Source: Lepidonotus clava (Eukaryota; Annelida; Polychaeta; Phyllodocida; Polynoidae). Taken from it: a stretch of 64,000 nucleotides of DNA. This document shows positions 23,531 through 35,591 of this stretch, one piece after another; positions within the stretch are counted from its first letter, which is position 1, and every line of letters begins with the position of its first letter. The DNA lies in contig OW387140.1 of the NCBI GenBank assembly GCA_936440205.1, positions 32,113,659-32,177,658 of the forward strand, in the 5' to 3' direction. The notes beneath the pieces are model-generated. The model searched no databases. It was not told the origin of the DNA and saw only the letters and a program-made list of their open reading frames with translations. The translations under genes and the position numbers were made by a program.

Positions 23531-25993
23531 TCACAAAATACTGGCAGCCTGTGTGATGACCAGTTTGATTTCGTTGGCCGCGTGCGATACATCGACCACC
23601 CGGTCAACCATCTCCTGTACCGTGACCACGCTCGGGTACTGGAGGGCAGCGCTCTTGGTGGCATTAACGGTCAGCTTGAGACAGTCACACAGGTAGTTGG
23701 CGCAGGCCATTACCTTCACTCGCACCTCCTCGTTGAGCAGGTTACGGTGGATGGTGTCGCAGATGTAGACCATGCGGTGAGCCGCCATCACCACGCTCTT
23801 AGAGTGTGCGATGAACACCTTGGGCGGTTGGTTGTACTCGATGCACTGGAAGAAGGAGTCGATGACATTGACCAACTGAGCCGTATGCGTGCCTACCTGG
23901 CCCGCATAGAAGCTGAGCAGCTGGCGGTCATTGGCATGCAGGTGAGGCTTACTACTGGTACCACTACTACCACTGCCCCCACCTCCTCCAGGCTTACTGA
24001 TGTTGTTATTGTCTCCTTGCAGCTGCTGGAGACGCTCCTGGAATTTTGGGGTCAGACCGGAACTGGAATCGTTGGCCACGATGCCACTGTCTGTTTCGTC
24101 CTCGGTTGCCGCGCCGTCGGCTCGCTGGGAGGAGGTGGGTTGGGTTTGGGTCGGGGCGGTGGAGTCGGCGGCTGGCGCAGGGCGGTTCTCCAGGTGGACG
24201 TAGTCGTAGTCTTCGAGGAAGTCCTCCTTGCTGTTGTAGTTTTTGTCCTTGTCGCCCTCGAGGTCCCCGGCCTCGTCTCCATGGGGGACCTCATAGACGG
24301 CTGAGCTGTCATCGCCCGACCCACTCACCCCAGGGGAGAGCTGGTCGGAGCGGACGGGCGGAGCGGGCAGTGGTCGGTCCTGCACACTGGTCCGCCGCTC
24401 CAGGCTGGGTTCCCGAACCGAGCCTGGTTTGGGCTTGGGCATTACAGGTGGCGGTTTGGGCCTTGTGGGAGGACCCTTCTTAGGGGAGGAGCTAGCAGAT
24501 GAAGTACCTTCCACGTGTTGAGCTCGCTTGAAAAGCAGGGTGGAGTTGCCCTGAATACATGAGGCAAGGATGCGCACGGTGCCTGGTACTTCCTTGGCCT
24601 GGCCGACTATAGCGCCCAGCGCATCATCCTGCTGCTCACCCTGGGGCTCTGAGTTTCTTACCAGCTCACTAATAGACCAGTTCAGCTCGTTTAAGTGGCG
24701 CATGCCCTTGTTCACTGTCTTGAGACTCTCCTGCAGTGGCTCAAGCAGCTGGTGCAGTTTCTTGACCAGTTTCTTATCATCGGCCTTAGCCGAGTTGGCC
24801 AGTGCACCCTGGCCAAAGTCGACAAACTCCTGGAGTGTGGCCTGCACACCCAGACAGCCCAGTTTGACGTTGTAGAGCTTAGGCTCGAGCTGCTCCTGCT
24901 GCCTCCAGGCGCTGTGCACAAAGCTGAGTAGGCGCGAGGTGGCACTGTGCACCTCCTGCTGCAGCTTGACGAGCAGCTCCATGGCTGCGTCCAGGTCTAA
25001 GGGCAGCTCGTCGTACGGGACATGCGGGGCGTCCGACGAGCCGCCGCTAGAGGCGACGCTGCACGATGACAGCCGACTGCTGACTTCGTCCATGAGCGAG
25101 CTACAGTCTGAGCGCATGGAAATGGCAGAGTCCCGGGTCACCTGTGGGGGGATGTCATAGATGGAGCCGTCCTGGGCCCCTCCCGCCACTGACAGACCCT
25201 GCACCCGACCCTGTTGCCAGGCGGGGGCATTATTGGTCGGGTGGTCATAAATATTGTCTATATCGTGCTCCTGCTGTTTATTATAGTTTTGGGGCACATC
25301 GTAAGCGCCTTCCTCCTTGGAGGCATCAATGCCCGAGTCTACGTCCCTTGGCGTCGTCGTTCTCTTCGGCGGGCAGTCGTAGTCCTCAATCAGGATCTTG
25401 GCCACTCCGGCAGGCGTTGGAGCCCGGGGCGTGTCGTATACCTCCTGAGGACCACTGCCGCCCGCTGACGTTGAAAGCTGCTGACCACTGGGCAGTACGG
25501 CCAGTGGCGACTTGGGCACAACGACGACAGCCTTGGCCGGTGGGGGCACATCGTAAATGTCCTGCACCTCCGTGCTAGATCGTGCCGACCCACACATACT
25601 CGGCGGGTTACTGCTTCCCAGACCACAACCCAGCCCCCCACTGCCCGGTCCGCTTGAAGTCCCGCTACTCGAAACAGTCGCTGTGGACCCTGTAGACAGT
25701 ACGGATGCTGTGCTCGACCGATTTGATGGCGACAGGCTGCCGATTGGAATGTGGGCATGCGCCGAGGGTGGTACGTCGTAGACGTCATTGGGATGTGGCA
25801 TGTGTGGCTGCTGCCCCCTACTCCGTGCAGATGTTGGGGTATCGTATACACTGCCCGGTGCACCGTCGGCTGATAACCGACCGGTGCCGTTCTGGGCGGG
25901 GAAGTAGCGGGAGGGCGGCACGTCGTAGTCTTGGTAGCCCTGGTTGGGCTGGTCGTAGATATAGACTCCTCCCAGCTTCTGAGGCGTCACAAC
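23531..25993 (-). CDS. BCAR1: Cas-family adaptor (p130Cas/BCAR1-like), large 3' coding exon
   Basis: One exon encodes 820 aa and ends at TGA. Its 5' edge is a TTTCAG acceptor at 25994, phase 0, so the few residues read upstream of VVTPQKL are intron. Residues 1-285 are the substrate domain with ten YxxP motifs (YDQP, YDVP, YDTP, YDCP, YDHP, YDIP), docking sites for Crk/Nck SH2 domains once phosphorylated. Residues about 330-490 are the serine-rich four-helix bundle. RPLPAPP (about 540) and YDYV (596-599) are the Src SH3 and SH2 binding sites. Residues about 688-820 are the FAT-like Cas C-terminal domain (NDRQLLSFYAGQV...PPKVFIAHSKSVV). The SH3 domain that normally opens Cas proteins is not in this exon and was not found in the window. 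Cas proteins scaffold integrin/FAK/Src signalling at focal adhesions. Confidence 0.95.
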   Translation of the reverse strand, partial: VVTPQKLGGVYIYDQPNQGYQDYDVPPSRYFPAQNGTGRLSADGAPGSVYDTPTSARSRGQQPHMPHPNDVYDVPPSAHAHIPIGSLSPSNRSSTASVLSTGSTATVSSSGTSSGPGSGGLGCGLGSSNPPSMCGSARSSTEVQDIYDVPPPAKAVVVVPKSPLAVLPSGQQLSTSAGGSGPQEVYDTPRAPTPAGVAKILIEDYDCPPKRTTTPRDVDSGIDASKEEGAYDVPQNYNKQQEHDIDNIYDHPTNNAPAWQQGRVQGLSVAGGAQDGSIYDIPPQVTRDSAISMRSDCSSLMDEVSSRLSSCSVASSGGSSDAPHVPYDELPLDLDAAMELLVKLQQEVHSATSRLLSFVHSAWRQQEQLEPKLYNVKLGCLGVQATLQEFVDFGQGALANSAKADDKKLVKKLHQLLEPLQESLKTVNKGMRHLNELNWSISELVRNSEPQGEQQDDALGAIVGQAKEVPGTVRILASCIQGNSTLLFKRAQHVEGTSSASSSPKKGPPTRPKPPPVMPKPKPGSVREPSLERRTSVQDRPLPAPPVRSDQLSPGVSGSGDDSSAVYEVPHGDEAGDLEGDKDKNYNSKEDFLEDYDYVHLENRPAPAADSTAPTQTQPTSSQRADGAATEDETDSGIVANDSSSGLTPKFQERLQQLQGDNNNISKPGGGGGSGSSGTSSKPHLHANDRQLLSFYAGQVGTHTAQLVNVIDSFFQCIEYNQPPKVFIAHSKSVVMAAHRMVYICDTIHRNLLNEEVRVKVMACANYLCDCLKLTVNATKSAALQYPSVVTVQEMVDRVVDVSHAANEIKLVITQAASIL

Positions 25994-26005
25994 CTGAAAC
26001 GACAA

Positions 26006-27002
26006 CGGAGGGATGGATTAGGAAAATGCATAGATATATCGCGTAAGAACTGGTTAATATGGTTTGGATGGTTGCAATTATGTTGCGATGATAAGAAAAA
26101 TAATCAATAACTGAACTCGATGAAAATGCGTGACGTACAGAACAAAATCAAGAGAATCAACAGGAGTTATAAATTGATAAACATTATGGAAAGTTATAGC
26201 AATGCATAGGACTGATTGGCAAAGTCTGGGCTGTGCTACAGGGCCAGATGATCGCCTTTAGCACATTGACATTTGCCTATACTACTGGCTCGAATCGGGG
26301 ATGCAAGGACCTTGGATTGTAAACAAGTGCAAAGACGTATAGACTTTTAGAAGGGATCTATTGGAACGGCCTTATCTATGAATCTGCACGTCACATAGTG
26401 AACGGGAGGAAACGCTGAAGTCTTATCACTTCGTCCATTCGGGAAAAGGCCTATTGAACTAATTAGCCGATAGGTAATTCCAGAGTCTAGGTGCTGATCT
26501 ACATAAGCATTGCAAGGAGGTCTGACAGGAGGTCTGACAGGAAGAAAGGGAACGGTTTCATATTTCTGGGAGAAGCAACTTATTCTAGATGTGCGTTTGG
26601 CAAATGCGAATCAATAATTTGGTACATTCAACTGTGAATAAGCAAAGGTGTGATTGAGGAACCTTAACATGGCAACATTATTTCTGGTCCTGGAATAGGA
26701 TTGAAGGTACAATGTGTTTAGCAAGGAAAGAGAAACATTAGAGAAACCACATAAATAGTACAACATAACAAAAAGGAACAAGAGAGCCCTTAAATCACTC
26801 AAAATTACAGGGCAAAAGCTTATAAACATTAAAGTGCAGAAAACCTATAAATACCCAGGATATAATATTTAATTAAACACGTTAGATAGCCTGAGACTTG
26901 TAATACATCATTACGACCTTAAACATTAAAGGAAGGACACCAGTGGTCGGGGAAGCCTTTTGCATTCCATGTAAGCGGTTCATGGTTCACGCTGTGACCA
27001 AC
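26006..27002. other. BCAR1 intron, no internal feature recognised
   Basis: This AT-rich sequence separates the main BCAR1 exon from the candidate mini-exon. A short doublet AGGAGGTCTGACAGG occurs near 26515-26540. Nothing else was recognised. Confidence 0.5.
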
Positions 27003-27059
27003 CTTGAGGTTCCAGACGAGCGGTTTGAAGGTGGTGCCGCGCAGGGCAGGCTGTTCGCT
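27003..27059 (-). CDS. Candidate 57-nt in-frame mini-exon of BCAR1
   Basis: On the minus strand an acceptor (pyrimidine-rich TTCTCTCTTTTCCCTCC followed by TTTAACAG) and a donor AAG|GTTGGT bracket 57 nt. Read in phase 0 this gives SEQPALRGTTFKPLVWNLK with no stop. It is GC-rich within an AT-rich intron, 1.0 kb upstream of the main BCAR1 exon, whose acceptor is also phase 0. It would add 19 residues between the N-terminal part and the YxxP region. I know no homologue of the peptide. It could be a cassette exon or chance. Confidence 0.45.
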
Positions 27060-27640
27060 CTGTTAAACACCGAACCAACAGTCAATTTGGAGGGAAAAGA
27101 GAGAATTTAGGATTTTCTTTTAGATAAATATTTCTACATACATTTCAGGATTTTCATTTATTTATCTATCAATGTTTTTATTATTTCTTTTTCTTTGGAA
27201 CGTGGGGGAAAAGCAGTTTCCAGTTGAAAAATTGTAAATTTCACCTTCATTTGAAATATGATATTTTCAAAATTTGCTCAAAAAAAGGAGACATGATCTC
27301 AATTCCCTAAAACTGTGTTAGTCCTAAAATAATCAAAAGATAAACCTTTTTATCGTGTTTAGAATATCTTAGGTTTTTCAATTTTCATAGGAAAAACATG
27401 ACAACTAGATTCTTCAACACTCTCTATATGTGTGGAAATAAAAATCCTAGTGTCTTTTTACGACCACTCCTCTTACAAGAGCGTGGCGTTTTCCAGCTAT
27501 AGGCCTGGAGCGCTATACTCTAAGCGGTTCCCCGTTGTATCTTTATCTGCTCAGTATGGCGAGCTGTTGTCGCTCTGTGAGCTACTCGGTATGCGGGTCA
27601 GGGCCCTTACGAGGTGCTCAGGGCAGGTAATGGGCGCTCA

Positions 27641-28220
27641 GCCGGCACGGGGGGGGGGGGGGGGGCATTGGGGGAGGGGTAGAGTGGGGGCGTAGGGCAT
27701 TGGGAGAGGCCTAGAGTAGGGGCGTTGGGGCGGGGTGTGGGGCGTGGGGCGTGGGGCGTGGGGCGTGGGGCGTGGGGCGTGAGGCGTGGGGCGTGAGGCG
27801 AGAGCGTAGGGGTGGGGCTTGGAGTTGGGGCGTGGGGGTGGGGCTTGGGGTGGGGACTTGGGGTAGGGCCTTGGGTGGGGCCTGGGGGTGGGACACCGGG
27901 CCAGGGTTGTCGGCCTGGGGTGGGAACTTGGGTTGGGGGCATAGGGTGGGGCCTTAGTTGGGGCCCGGGAATGGGGCACTGGGTGAGGGGATAGGGTGGG
28001 TCGTGGGGGTGGGGCCGTAGGGGTGGGGCCAGGGGTGGGGCCAGGGTTGGGGCTTCGGATGGGAACTTGGGTGGGGCCGTGAAGGTGGGGCCAGGTTTGG
28101 GGGCCTGGGGTGGGTCTTCGGGTGGGAACCTCGGGTTGAAGCTTTGGGTGGGGCCTAGGGTGGGGTTAGAGGGTAGGGGCCTGGAGTGGGGGCCGTGGGT
28201 GGGGACCTGGAATGTGAGGA
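27641..28220. repeat. G-rich minisatellite, quadruplex-prone
   Basis: The plus strand is almost entirely runs of 3-5 G separated by 2-4 bases. It starts with an uninterrupted G-run near 27650. Tandem 7-bp GGGGCGT units follow at about 27733-27800, then irregular GGGGTGGGGCC/TTGGGTGGGG units. Frames on both strands give only proline-, glycine- or tryptophan-rich artefacts. Confidence 0.9.
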
Positions 28221-28424
28221 TATTGTAGGGATGGCAGCAGCTAGGGGCGGGCCGTCTAAGGCTGATGACTCGACGAGTAGATCAAGTGTGTTACCGTGTC
28301 TCCGCAGAAGCCGTTTCTGTCTAGATGTTATCCAGGGGTCAGTTGCTATAAGGGAGTAGTTTATTTCGTCTTCGGGTTATTTTACTGCTTTTAGGTGATT
28401 TCCTACGCTACATGTTTCATCTTT

Positions 28425-28490
28425 TAGTGATGAGTGAGTGATGGAGGTTTAACGCCGTGTCGACAACAGAGGTCATATTCACGGTGAATC
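28425..28490 (-). mobile_element. SINE-tail-like fragment
   Basis: The plus strand reads GAGTGAGTGATGGAGGTTTAACGCC-like sequence. Its reverse complement, a GGCGTTAAAC block followed by CACTCACTCA, resembles the 3' end of gastropod SINEs. Only a short piece is present and its limits are uncertain. Confidence 0.35.
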
Positions 28491-29867
28491 TTGTAATGAT
28501 GTATACAGGGAACTAAAACAAGCTCAATGAAAACACATTTATGTTTTTATCAAAAATTTCAATGTATCCTGACATATTATGATGACAATTAGATTCTGAT
28601 ACTCATCACTTGGGTTGATGGATTCATAAAATCCAAAAACATACAAATATCTGAAAACCCTATCCCCGTGAATAGTACATGAGCTGGCAACACCATCCAA
28701 GAAAACCTAGCAGCATCCCCAACCCACTCCTACCTTCCCTTCCCCACTCTCAACACCCTCATCATTCTTTCCTCACCCAACCAACCCCCTACCCAACATA
28801 TCATCCCATACACAAAGAAAGCTAACAAATGCACGTCAGCCACCACAGTGTCTCCAGGCGGCTCCTCCAGATACCCCACCCCCCTGTTATCAGCGTCCTC
28901 CAGACCCCCTGCTACCCTCACATGTAGGATGATCCACACCCCCGACTGACTGATCCTGCTAAGCCTAGATAATCCCCACCCCCTGCTACCCCCACCCTAC
29001 CCCCTCAAACAGGGGCCCTGGTCTATAGTAGCGGGGTGTGAGCTGTGAGCTGTGAGCTGCTCGCGGTCAGCATCGATCTGCTCCGAGCATGACGTGAGCA
29101 ACTCGTGAATAGGGCCTGCTCAATCACCCCCTGAGGGCGGCTACAGCTGTACGAAAGGGCCTGCCGGAAAAGGGCCCTTCTATATCCGCCATGTGGGAAT
29201 GGTGCTGTTTCCTAGACGTTTACTTTGTGTTCTCCCATATTCTGCCAAGAAGTTAACACGTATTCTGTATATTCGTTATCAGAAGTGAAACACTTTTTCT
29301 ATTATCTGGTTCATGATTTGCATCTTTTTCTGGTGTGAAAAAAAACATTGAATTACTTAACGCGGATCACTGTGTAGATAGATACTGTAAATCCATTATA
29401 ATGCATGGGACATTTCTTTGTGACAATTTAAGCTTACAGTTTGGGCCATACGAATTTATCGCACTTTGCGGCTTTCCTCCTGAATCCCACCCTTATATCG
29501 ACCTCGTTTACTTGTATCCTTCCTCCCTCCTTCTGACTCGGGAATCCATCATGCGGGGACCCTGATCCCCCTCTTCTGACGCCTCCCCCTCCCGTTGATA
29601 TGCAGATGGGTCGGCCGATGGCCGCTTAGCCCGTCTATCCCAATACACTGACTGTCAACGATCGATGCTAGTAATGCACGCCGCCGTCTATCAGAGTTAA
29701 AAAGCTGCCACCAGCTGACAACATGCTCACTATCTGCTCGTGGGATATAACCTGCTCATTCTGTAGCCTGCCCGCTGATAGCTGGGTGACAAGAACCTGC
29801 TCATTTGCATGTATCTTATCCATTTATGTACCCTGTTCATTGCAGGTATTGTATACAGGTTTATCAA

Positions 29868-30075
29868 TGTATGCAGCCTACAGTCATGCTTAATACAGAT
29901 ATCAGTGTATGCAGCCTACACATTGTATGCAGTCTGTACATTGTATGCAGCTTGTGCAGAGTATGCAGCTTGTGCATTTTATGCAGCCTGTGTAGTGTAT
30001 GCAGCTCACCCATTGTATGAGGCCTGTTCATTGTAATCAGCCTATGCACTGTATGTAGCCTACAAATTGTCTAAT
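29868..30075. repeat. Minisatellite, about 18-bp unit
   Basis: Around ten imperfect units of the form TGTATGCAGCCTGTACAT run head to tail. The open frames across it (tyrosine/alanine or cysteine/leucine rich) are products of the repeat. Confidence 0.85.
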
Positions 30076-32575
30076 GCAGTACTTATACAGTGCACTATAT
30101 ACACCCTACACATTGTCCATTGCATAAAAATGATCCATAATACGTGTATAGACTGACCTAAGACCCATGGGTACATATGCAACCTCCTTATGGTATACAT
30201 TTTACTCAATATCATGCATTTAATCAACGCATTAAATTTTAATTAATATCAGATATTGTAAACCATTACAATGAGATGGCTGAGTTAATGTTCACCACCT
30301 ACCCAGCTCCTACACCCACAGAATCTCTAAAGTAAATGGTAAAAACCACGGTCACAACAAAGTTGCATGGTGTGATTAGTCATTCGCTTTTAGTTCTATC
30401 ACTGTCCGCCAGAGGTCAGTAGTGTCGTGCTGGCCTCCCTTTGGCCCAGGTTTGCTGGTCCCTGGAGGGTTTTAATATCAGGGGCCTGACGCCTGGAGTC
30501 ATCTGCCGACCAGCGGAAGGTCCCAGGACACTCGCCAGCCGTGAGACATCAGTTAGTTCCCCCTCGGTTTATACATGGTGGTGTCCCCGATAAGCAAAAC
30601 CCCCACTAATACTATACTGTGTCTGTGGGGTGATAGACTCAATGTGGCTGCCTAATGCAGGAGCGTTAAAAAAACGTTTTTGTCTCCTCCACCGACCACC
30701 AGCTCGTTTGTATCTTTGGCAAGCAGCTGCTGCAATTATTTTATCTATTCAAAGTAATTACTATACAAAATCTACTCCTACGTTTTGACCAAAGATCCTT
30801 TTCACCCACGTACTGATTTTGTTAGAGAGGGATATCACAACCCATCACAACATGGTCTCTTAATTGACACATCAATCCTGAATGATAAACGCTCATTTTA
30901 GGCAATATACACTTTGCATTTACACCAATTATTTTCAAACTACCCCAGGTGTAGCCGAACACAATAGCGATGCCGGTAGATTTCTCTCAGTAGCTATTGT
31001 GAAAATGTTAAATGAATATTTATAGAGAACTGCCAGCGAGCAGGCACACTGTTTTATCCATGTTTCCCTAATTTATTGCCAGATCTCTCTGTAGATCTAT
31101 ATCATGTACCAACAAAAACTTATTTATTCCTTATTTATTCATGAATAAGGTCCTGTTGGACCGAGCATGCACTACAAGTAATAATTACGCTCAAACATAG
31201 GCTCATTGAACATTGTTAGAAACCAATAGTAAAACTCACTTTTTATCTTAAAGTGCCATTCTGAGAGGCTTTATACCAACGCAATATATTCTATTCAGAA
31301 ACACCTATTACAGCCTAAAACACCAGCTGCGTGGTACTGCATCCATTCTCGGGGGAGGGTAGAATATTCCCGTTGCCAGTTGGGTATTGTCCTTGGCTGA
31401 AAGGCCCTTGGGCTGAACACTGAGGGGGAGCCCGGACACATAAATCTACATGCACCGGCCATGCACTCTATTAGCGGCGTTTATTATTCATAAAGACGAA
31501 CCACAGGCACAGACGGGGCGGGGCTGACGACCAGGGGCTCCCTGTTAATCAGACTGTCAAAGAACACAATAAAAGTCGCATATATACAGGTTGTATCTAC
31601 ATGTAATGGCCTGGGATATTAGAGGTGGACATATAGGGGTTTGTGAGTGACTCCATCATTGACTATGAGGTCCCCCATTGCCCTGCTCATGTTCAAAAAA
31701 CACTTCCCATATGTTGAAAACCCTATCCACTATGGCACTAATGCTAAGGGGTACTACCTGTATTATCCGTTACCTTTTGTATATAGTTTAAATTCAAATT
31801 GAATCAAATGAATATGAACTCGTATATTTTGGAAAAAGACATATAGACCTACCAGTATACCATAAAAAAGATAACAACAGTAAAGGTGCAGCAAGGCAAA
31901 AATATACGTACGGGGTATATGACTTATTGCTTTCTCGCATGGCTATTGCCGACAATGCACAATGAGGGCCCCGCATTCTGACCATACACCCCTACCTCTA
32001 ACGTCTATATTAGTTCCCAGATTGCATGTTTATACCCAATTAGATGGCAGCTGACTTTTTCCGCTAACACGGTAACCCTAAGCACCACAAAACGACCAGT
32101 CCGCCTATTCTGTTTTACCTAGGCCGTACCACGTGCAAAAAGAAACATTAACTATTCTGGCTGGGTCTGTTCTGGGATGTCATCACGTCTAGACTAGAGT
32201 AGTCTACTTTTAAAAAATTAGAAAATATATTATCAAAATAGAAAGGAAAAGTCCAAACATCATTAATAATTTAATCCGGGATTAATACACGAATTGACGA
32301 GACATTCAAAGGAAATTTACGCAGTAGAAATAAACCTAGTATATATGAAATTCAAATATATCAACGATTATATTCACCTAATTCAATTCCCAGTGGGAAG
32401 CCAAATGCTAGCGTGAACGGAAAATGTCATTTTCTATATCTGCCTTAATGTAAAACCTCCATTCCCCTCGATCTTCCTCCTTTCGGACGTGCCTACTAAG
32501 ACCCAGCCGCGGCCCTGGATCCCTGGATCCCTCCCCATTCATAATTCACGCGCGTCCCACACGGGGGCGCTGAAC

Positions 32576-32802
32576 GAGCAGCTCTCACCCGAGCAGCTCC
32601 GCGAGCAGTTCCCGAGCAGCTCAGGCCAAGGTATTATTACCAGAGCCTGTTCCCTGCAGGTACGGGTAGCGGCCTATAGTAAGAAAAGGCTTGTACCAGT
32701 CGGAAAGTCTCCCATCGGGCACAGACTGAGTTATGACCAAAGCAGTTATTGGTGCCCTGTTCTCCGACCATATAGGGGTCAGCGGTCAAGGGTCAGAGGT
32801 CA
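32576..32802. promoter_or_regulatory. GC-rich island with GAGCAGCTC cluster and DR1 array
   Basis: Three exact GAGCAGCTC sites and one variant (32603) lie in 47 bp. At 32776-32802 four nuclear-receptor half-sites follow each other with 1-bp spacing: GGGTCA, CGGTCA, GGGTCA, AGGTCA. The last pair is a strong DR1, the RXR/HNF4-type element. The surrounding 32490-32890 is GC-rich within AT-rich flanks, like an enhancer or promoter. Confidence 0.5.
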
Positions 32803-35591
32803 GAAAGGGGGACGTGATGGATCGTCAGGGTGTGGGGAGGGGCAGTCCAGCGTGATAATCCATCAAGAGGTACCGAGGCCGGAGGCCGGAGGGCCATAGC
32901 AAAAAAGCCAGAAAAAAAGGGGAAAAAAAGAGAAAATATAATAAATCTGACAGATAAACTAGCACAAGAACTACCAATATCCCAGGGTCAGATGGCTATA
33001 ATCAAAAGGATTTTTCCCCACACTCAAAGCATATATTTTCTAAGCCATATACTTGTTTTAATGGGGTACTGGTATTATTAGCATTGTTTTTTCCCTCTCA
33101 CAGGCCCATTTCTGTCAGAGATACATTTCCAAGGGGACCAGGCTTGTCCCGGTCTCTGCCTGTATTCAGATTACCTCTGTACCTCTGGGCCCATACATAA
33201 TACCCATAATAAACCACGCATCGAACATTTTAGCTCCAAATTTATAGTTTCACTTTTTTTATGAGGGTAGTAATCATTCTCCCTATTGTTATTACTCCAT
33301 TTTCTCATTTTCCTCACAAATTCGGGAACGTATCATAACGCTGCTTGGACTATCAATCAAACTTGTCAAATCATAGACATAACATCGTCATAGTTGGTAC
33401 ATCAGTAATAATGAGATTTTCTTGCATAGGTTCAACCCGTAGGTAGCTAAATATGAAAATACATTGGCGCTTCGAATAATAGGCCTAATTCGGTTAAGAA
33501 TTGTCATAAAACAGCAAAAATTTTCAAATACAAACATATAGGGTAAGTACAACTCATCCTCACCAGAAAACGGAAATTGTTTAATAGAAAAGAATTCGAA
33601 AGATCATCCAAAAGAAAAGTTGTCCTCTGACACTTCGGGTTGTATATACATCTAATTCTCCACCCACCACCCTACCTCACAGCCCCTTCTCATCCGTTCT
33701 GTCCGAACACCATTCACCCTCCCAGGGCCAAGCCTGTCCTCCCCTCCGGCCATCCCTAAAAGCACTTCCAGGATTCCAAGCCTAAGTAGGCGCACGCAGA
33801 ATGGGCCTTTATTGAACCCGGGCGCGCCTAATCGCCACCGCTGATTTATAATCCCCTCCACGTTAGGCCGACATGCATTAGGCCTGCCATGTTAGGCTGA
33901 CGTACGCATGTCACCTAAACCCTTTTTCCTAAATTCCACTCCATTCAAGACACTGAAACCTAATCCAAACCCCCCAAAAATCGAATCTCAATGCGGATTA
34001 TTTTGTCTTTAATCAGACGAATAGAATGAATAGAATGAAGTGGTGGCTTGGATTTGGGTGGTCTCATCATTTGACGTGGTTAGCCTAACATGGAACATTT
34101 TATGGGGAAACCCTGGGATTACATTGCCGGTCCCTGAGGGCTTCCCCATTCGGACTATTGATAGAAGTGTGGTGATGGAAGGGCCGTGTTGAGTAACGTA
34201 ATGGGAGTGGGGAAATACGAGGGCATTATCTTATTACAACCAACGCTGATGTATGCCCTGGGGAAGTGTCAGCAAACGGCATACATTACATGGGTGTGGT
34301 TCTAAACATTAAAATGGTAACATTTCAAATCAAAACATAGAATATTACTATCAATTCATGAATGAAAGCGAACAAACAAAATTAAACGTCCATAAACCAT
34401 GTTTATCCTTGAAAAATGTCTCTTCTCTTGCCTAAACATGTAGAACTCAGATCTTAAAAAAGCACAAAATGGTGATTTAAACCGACAAATTTATCTTTAA
34501 AAACGGTTATTTCTAACATCTGACCTGAAGAACTCTTAAAGTTCTTACTAAAATGGCGAACACATTATGAATATTGAGGACCGCCATAATCTACACATCA
34601 ATCTATCCATTTTTCCTTTTCAATGATCAACTACCCTTCCACCCAAAATACATCCTACATCATCCAGCCAGGGGAATATTAATCTGTGTCACATACTGAC
34701 TGCCCCCCAGCCATCCCCTAGTCTCACACACTGACCAGTAGTGACCGCCGCTGACCACTGGGATTACGGTAATGTTCTCGGGCCGTCACGCAATATAAGC
34801 ATGAGGCCAACCGTAACCCATGAACAAAAATTATTTCCTGTCCAGTGGTAGTTCAAATACAGCAGGACGGCCGGGATTTTGTTAAAATTCTTTTGGGGGA
34901 TCAGTAAGGAGTAACAATTTCCTCTTTTTAATGTCTCTGTTTTTTTTTTGTTTTTTTTTTTTAAAAAGGAAAATGTTCCCATACGGCAATAAAATAGCCA
35001 GAAACAGATTTGTTTAATGTAAGGCATGCTGCTGCTCCCCCGGGTGGAGGGGCCATGTCGGCGGGAAGGGCCGGGTCAGAGATGACATGTATTATGTACG
35101 GGGCTCAGGGCTGGGCTGGTCGTCCTCAGTTCACCCATGGGTATGGAACAGTGGTGTATTTATGAGGACAATTTCTGTTTCTTTCCTTACTTACTATACA
35201 ATCAGGAGTTCACTATAAAAATGTAGTGTTTCATTTTCCAATTTTGCTTATTGCTGCAAGTTCTTAAATAGGGATGTATATTTATTATATTCTTTTAGTG
35301 CCACAGAAAAGACGACTAATCATGTTAGTGAAACAATTATGTCAGAATTAGATACTTGGAAATTATATCATATCATTACTAATACTCTGTTCAACCACAT
35401 GCATTCCAAACCATACAGCACACCACCTCTATCATAACCACTAGAATTATAAATGGCATGACAACAGGTCATTTCAGGGTCCACCCATAACGCCAAATGT
35501 TAACCCAAGATCACAATAGCAACATCCGCCCAATGTCACAGGAGGTGAAAAGTCGTGTCCCAACCTACCCTAAGTAGGTCCCTATACCACT

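Noticed and set aside
23510-24483. Plus-strand frames of 264 and 145 aa
   Set aside because: Antisense shadows of the GC-rich BCAR1 exon, which has clear Cas domains.
27607-27994. Proline- or glycine/tryptophan-rich frames
   Set aside because: Products of the G-rich minisatellite on both strands.
29805-30049. Repeat-containing frames resembling cysteine- or histidine-rich peptides
   Set aside because: Frames through an 18-bp minisatellite on both strands, with no start context or homology.
29868-30075. CRISPR-like array of short repeats
   Set aside because: Units are contiguous with no spacers. It is a eukaryotic minisatellite.
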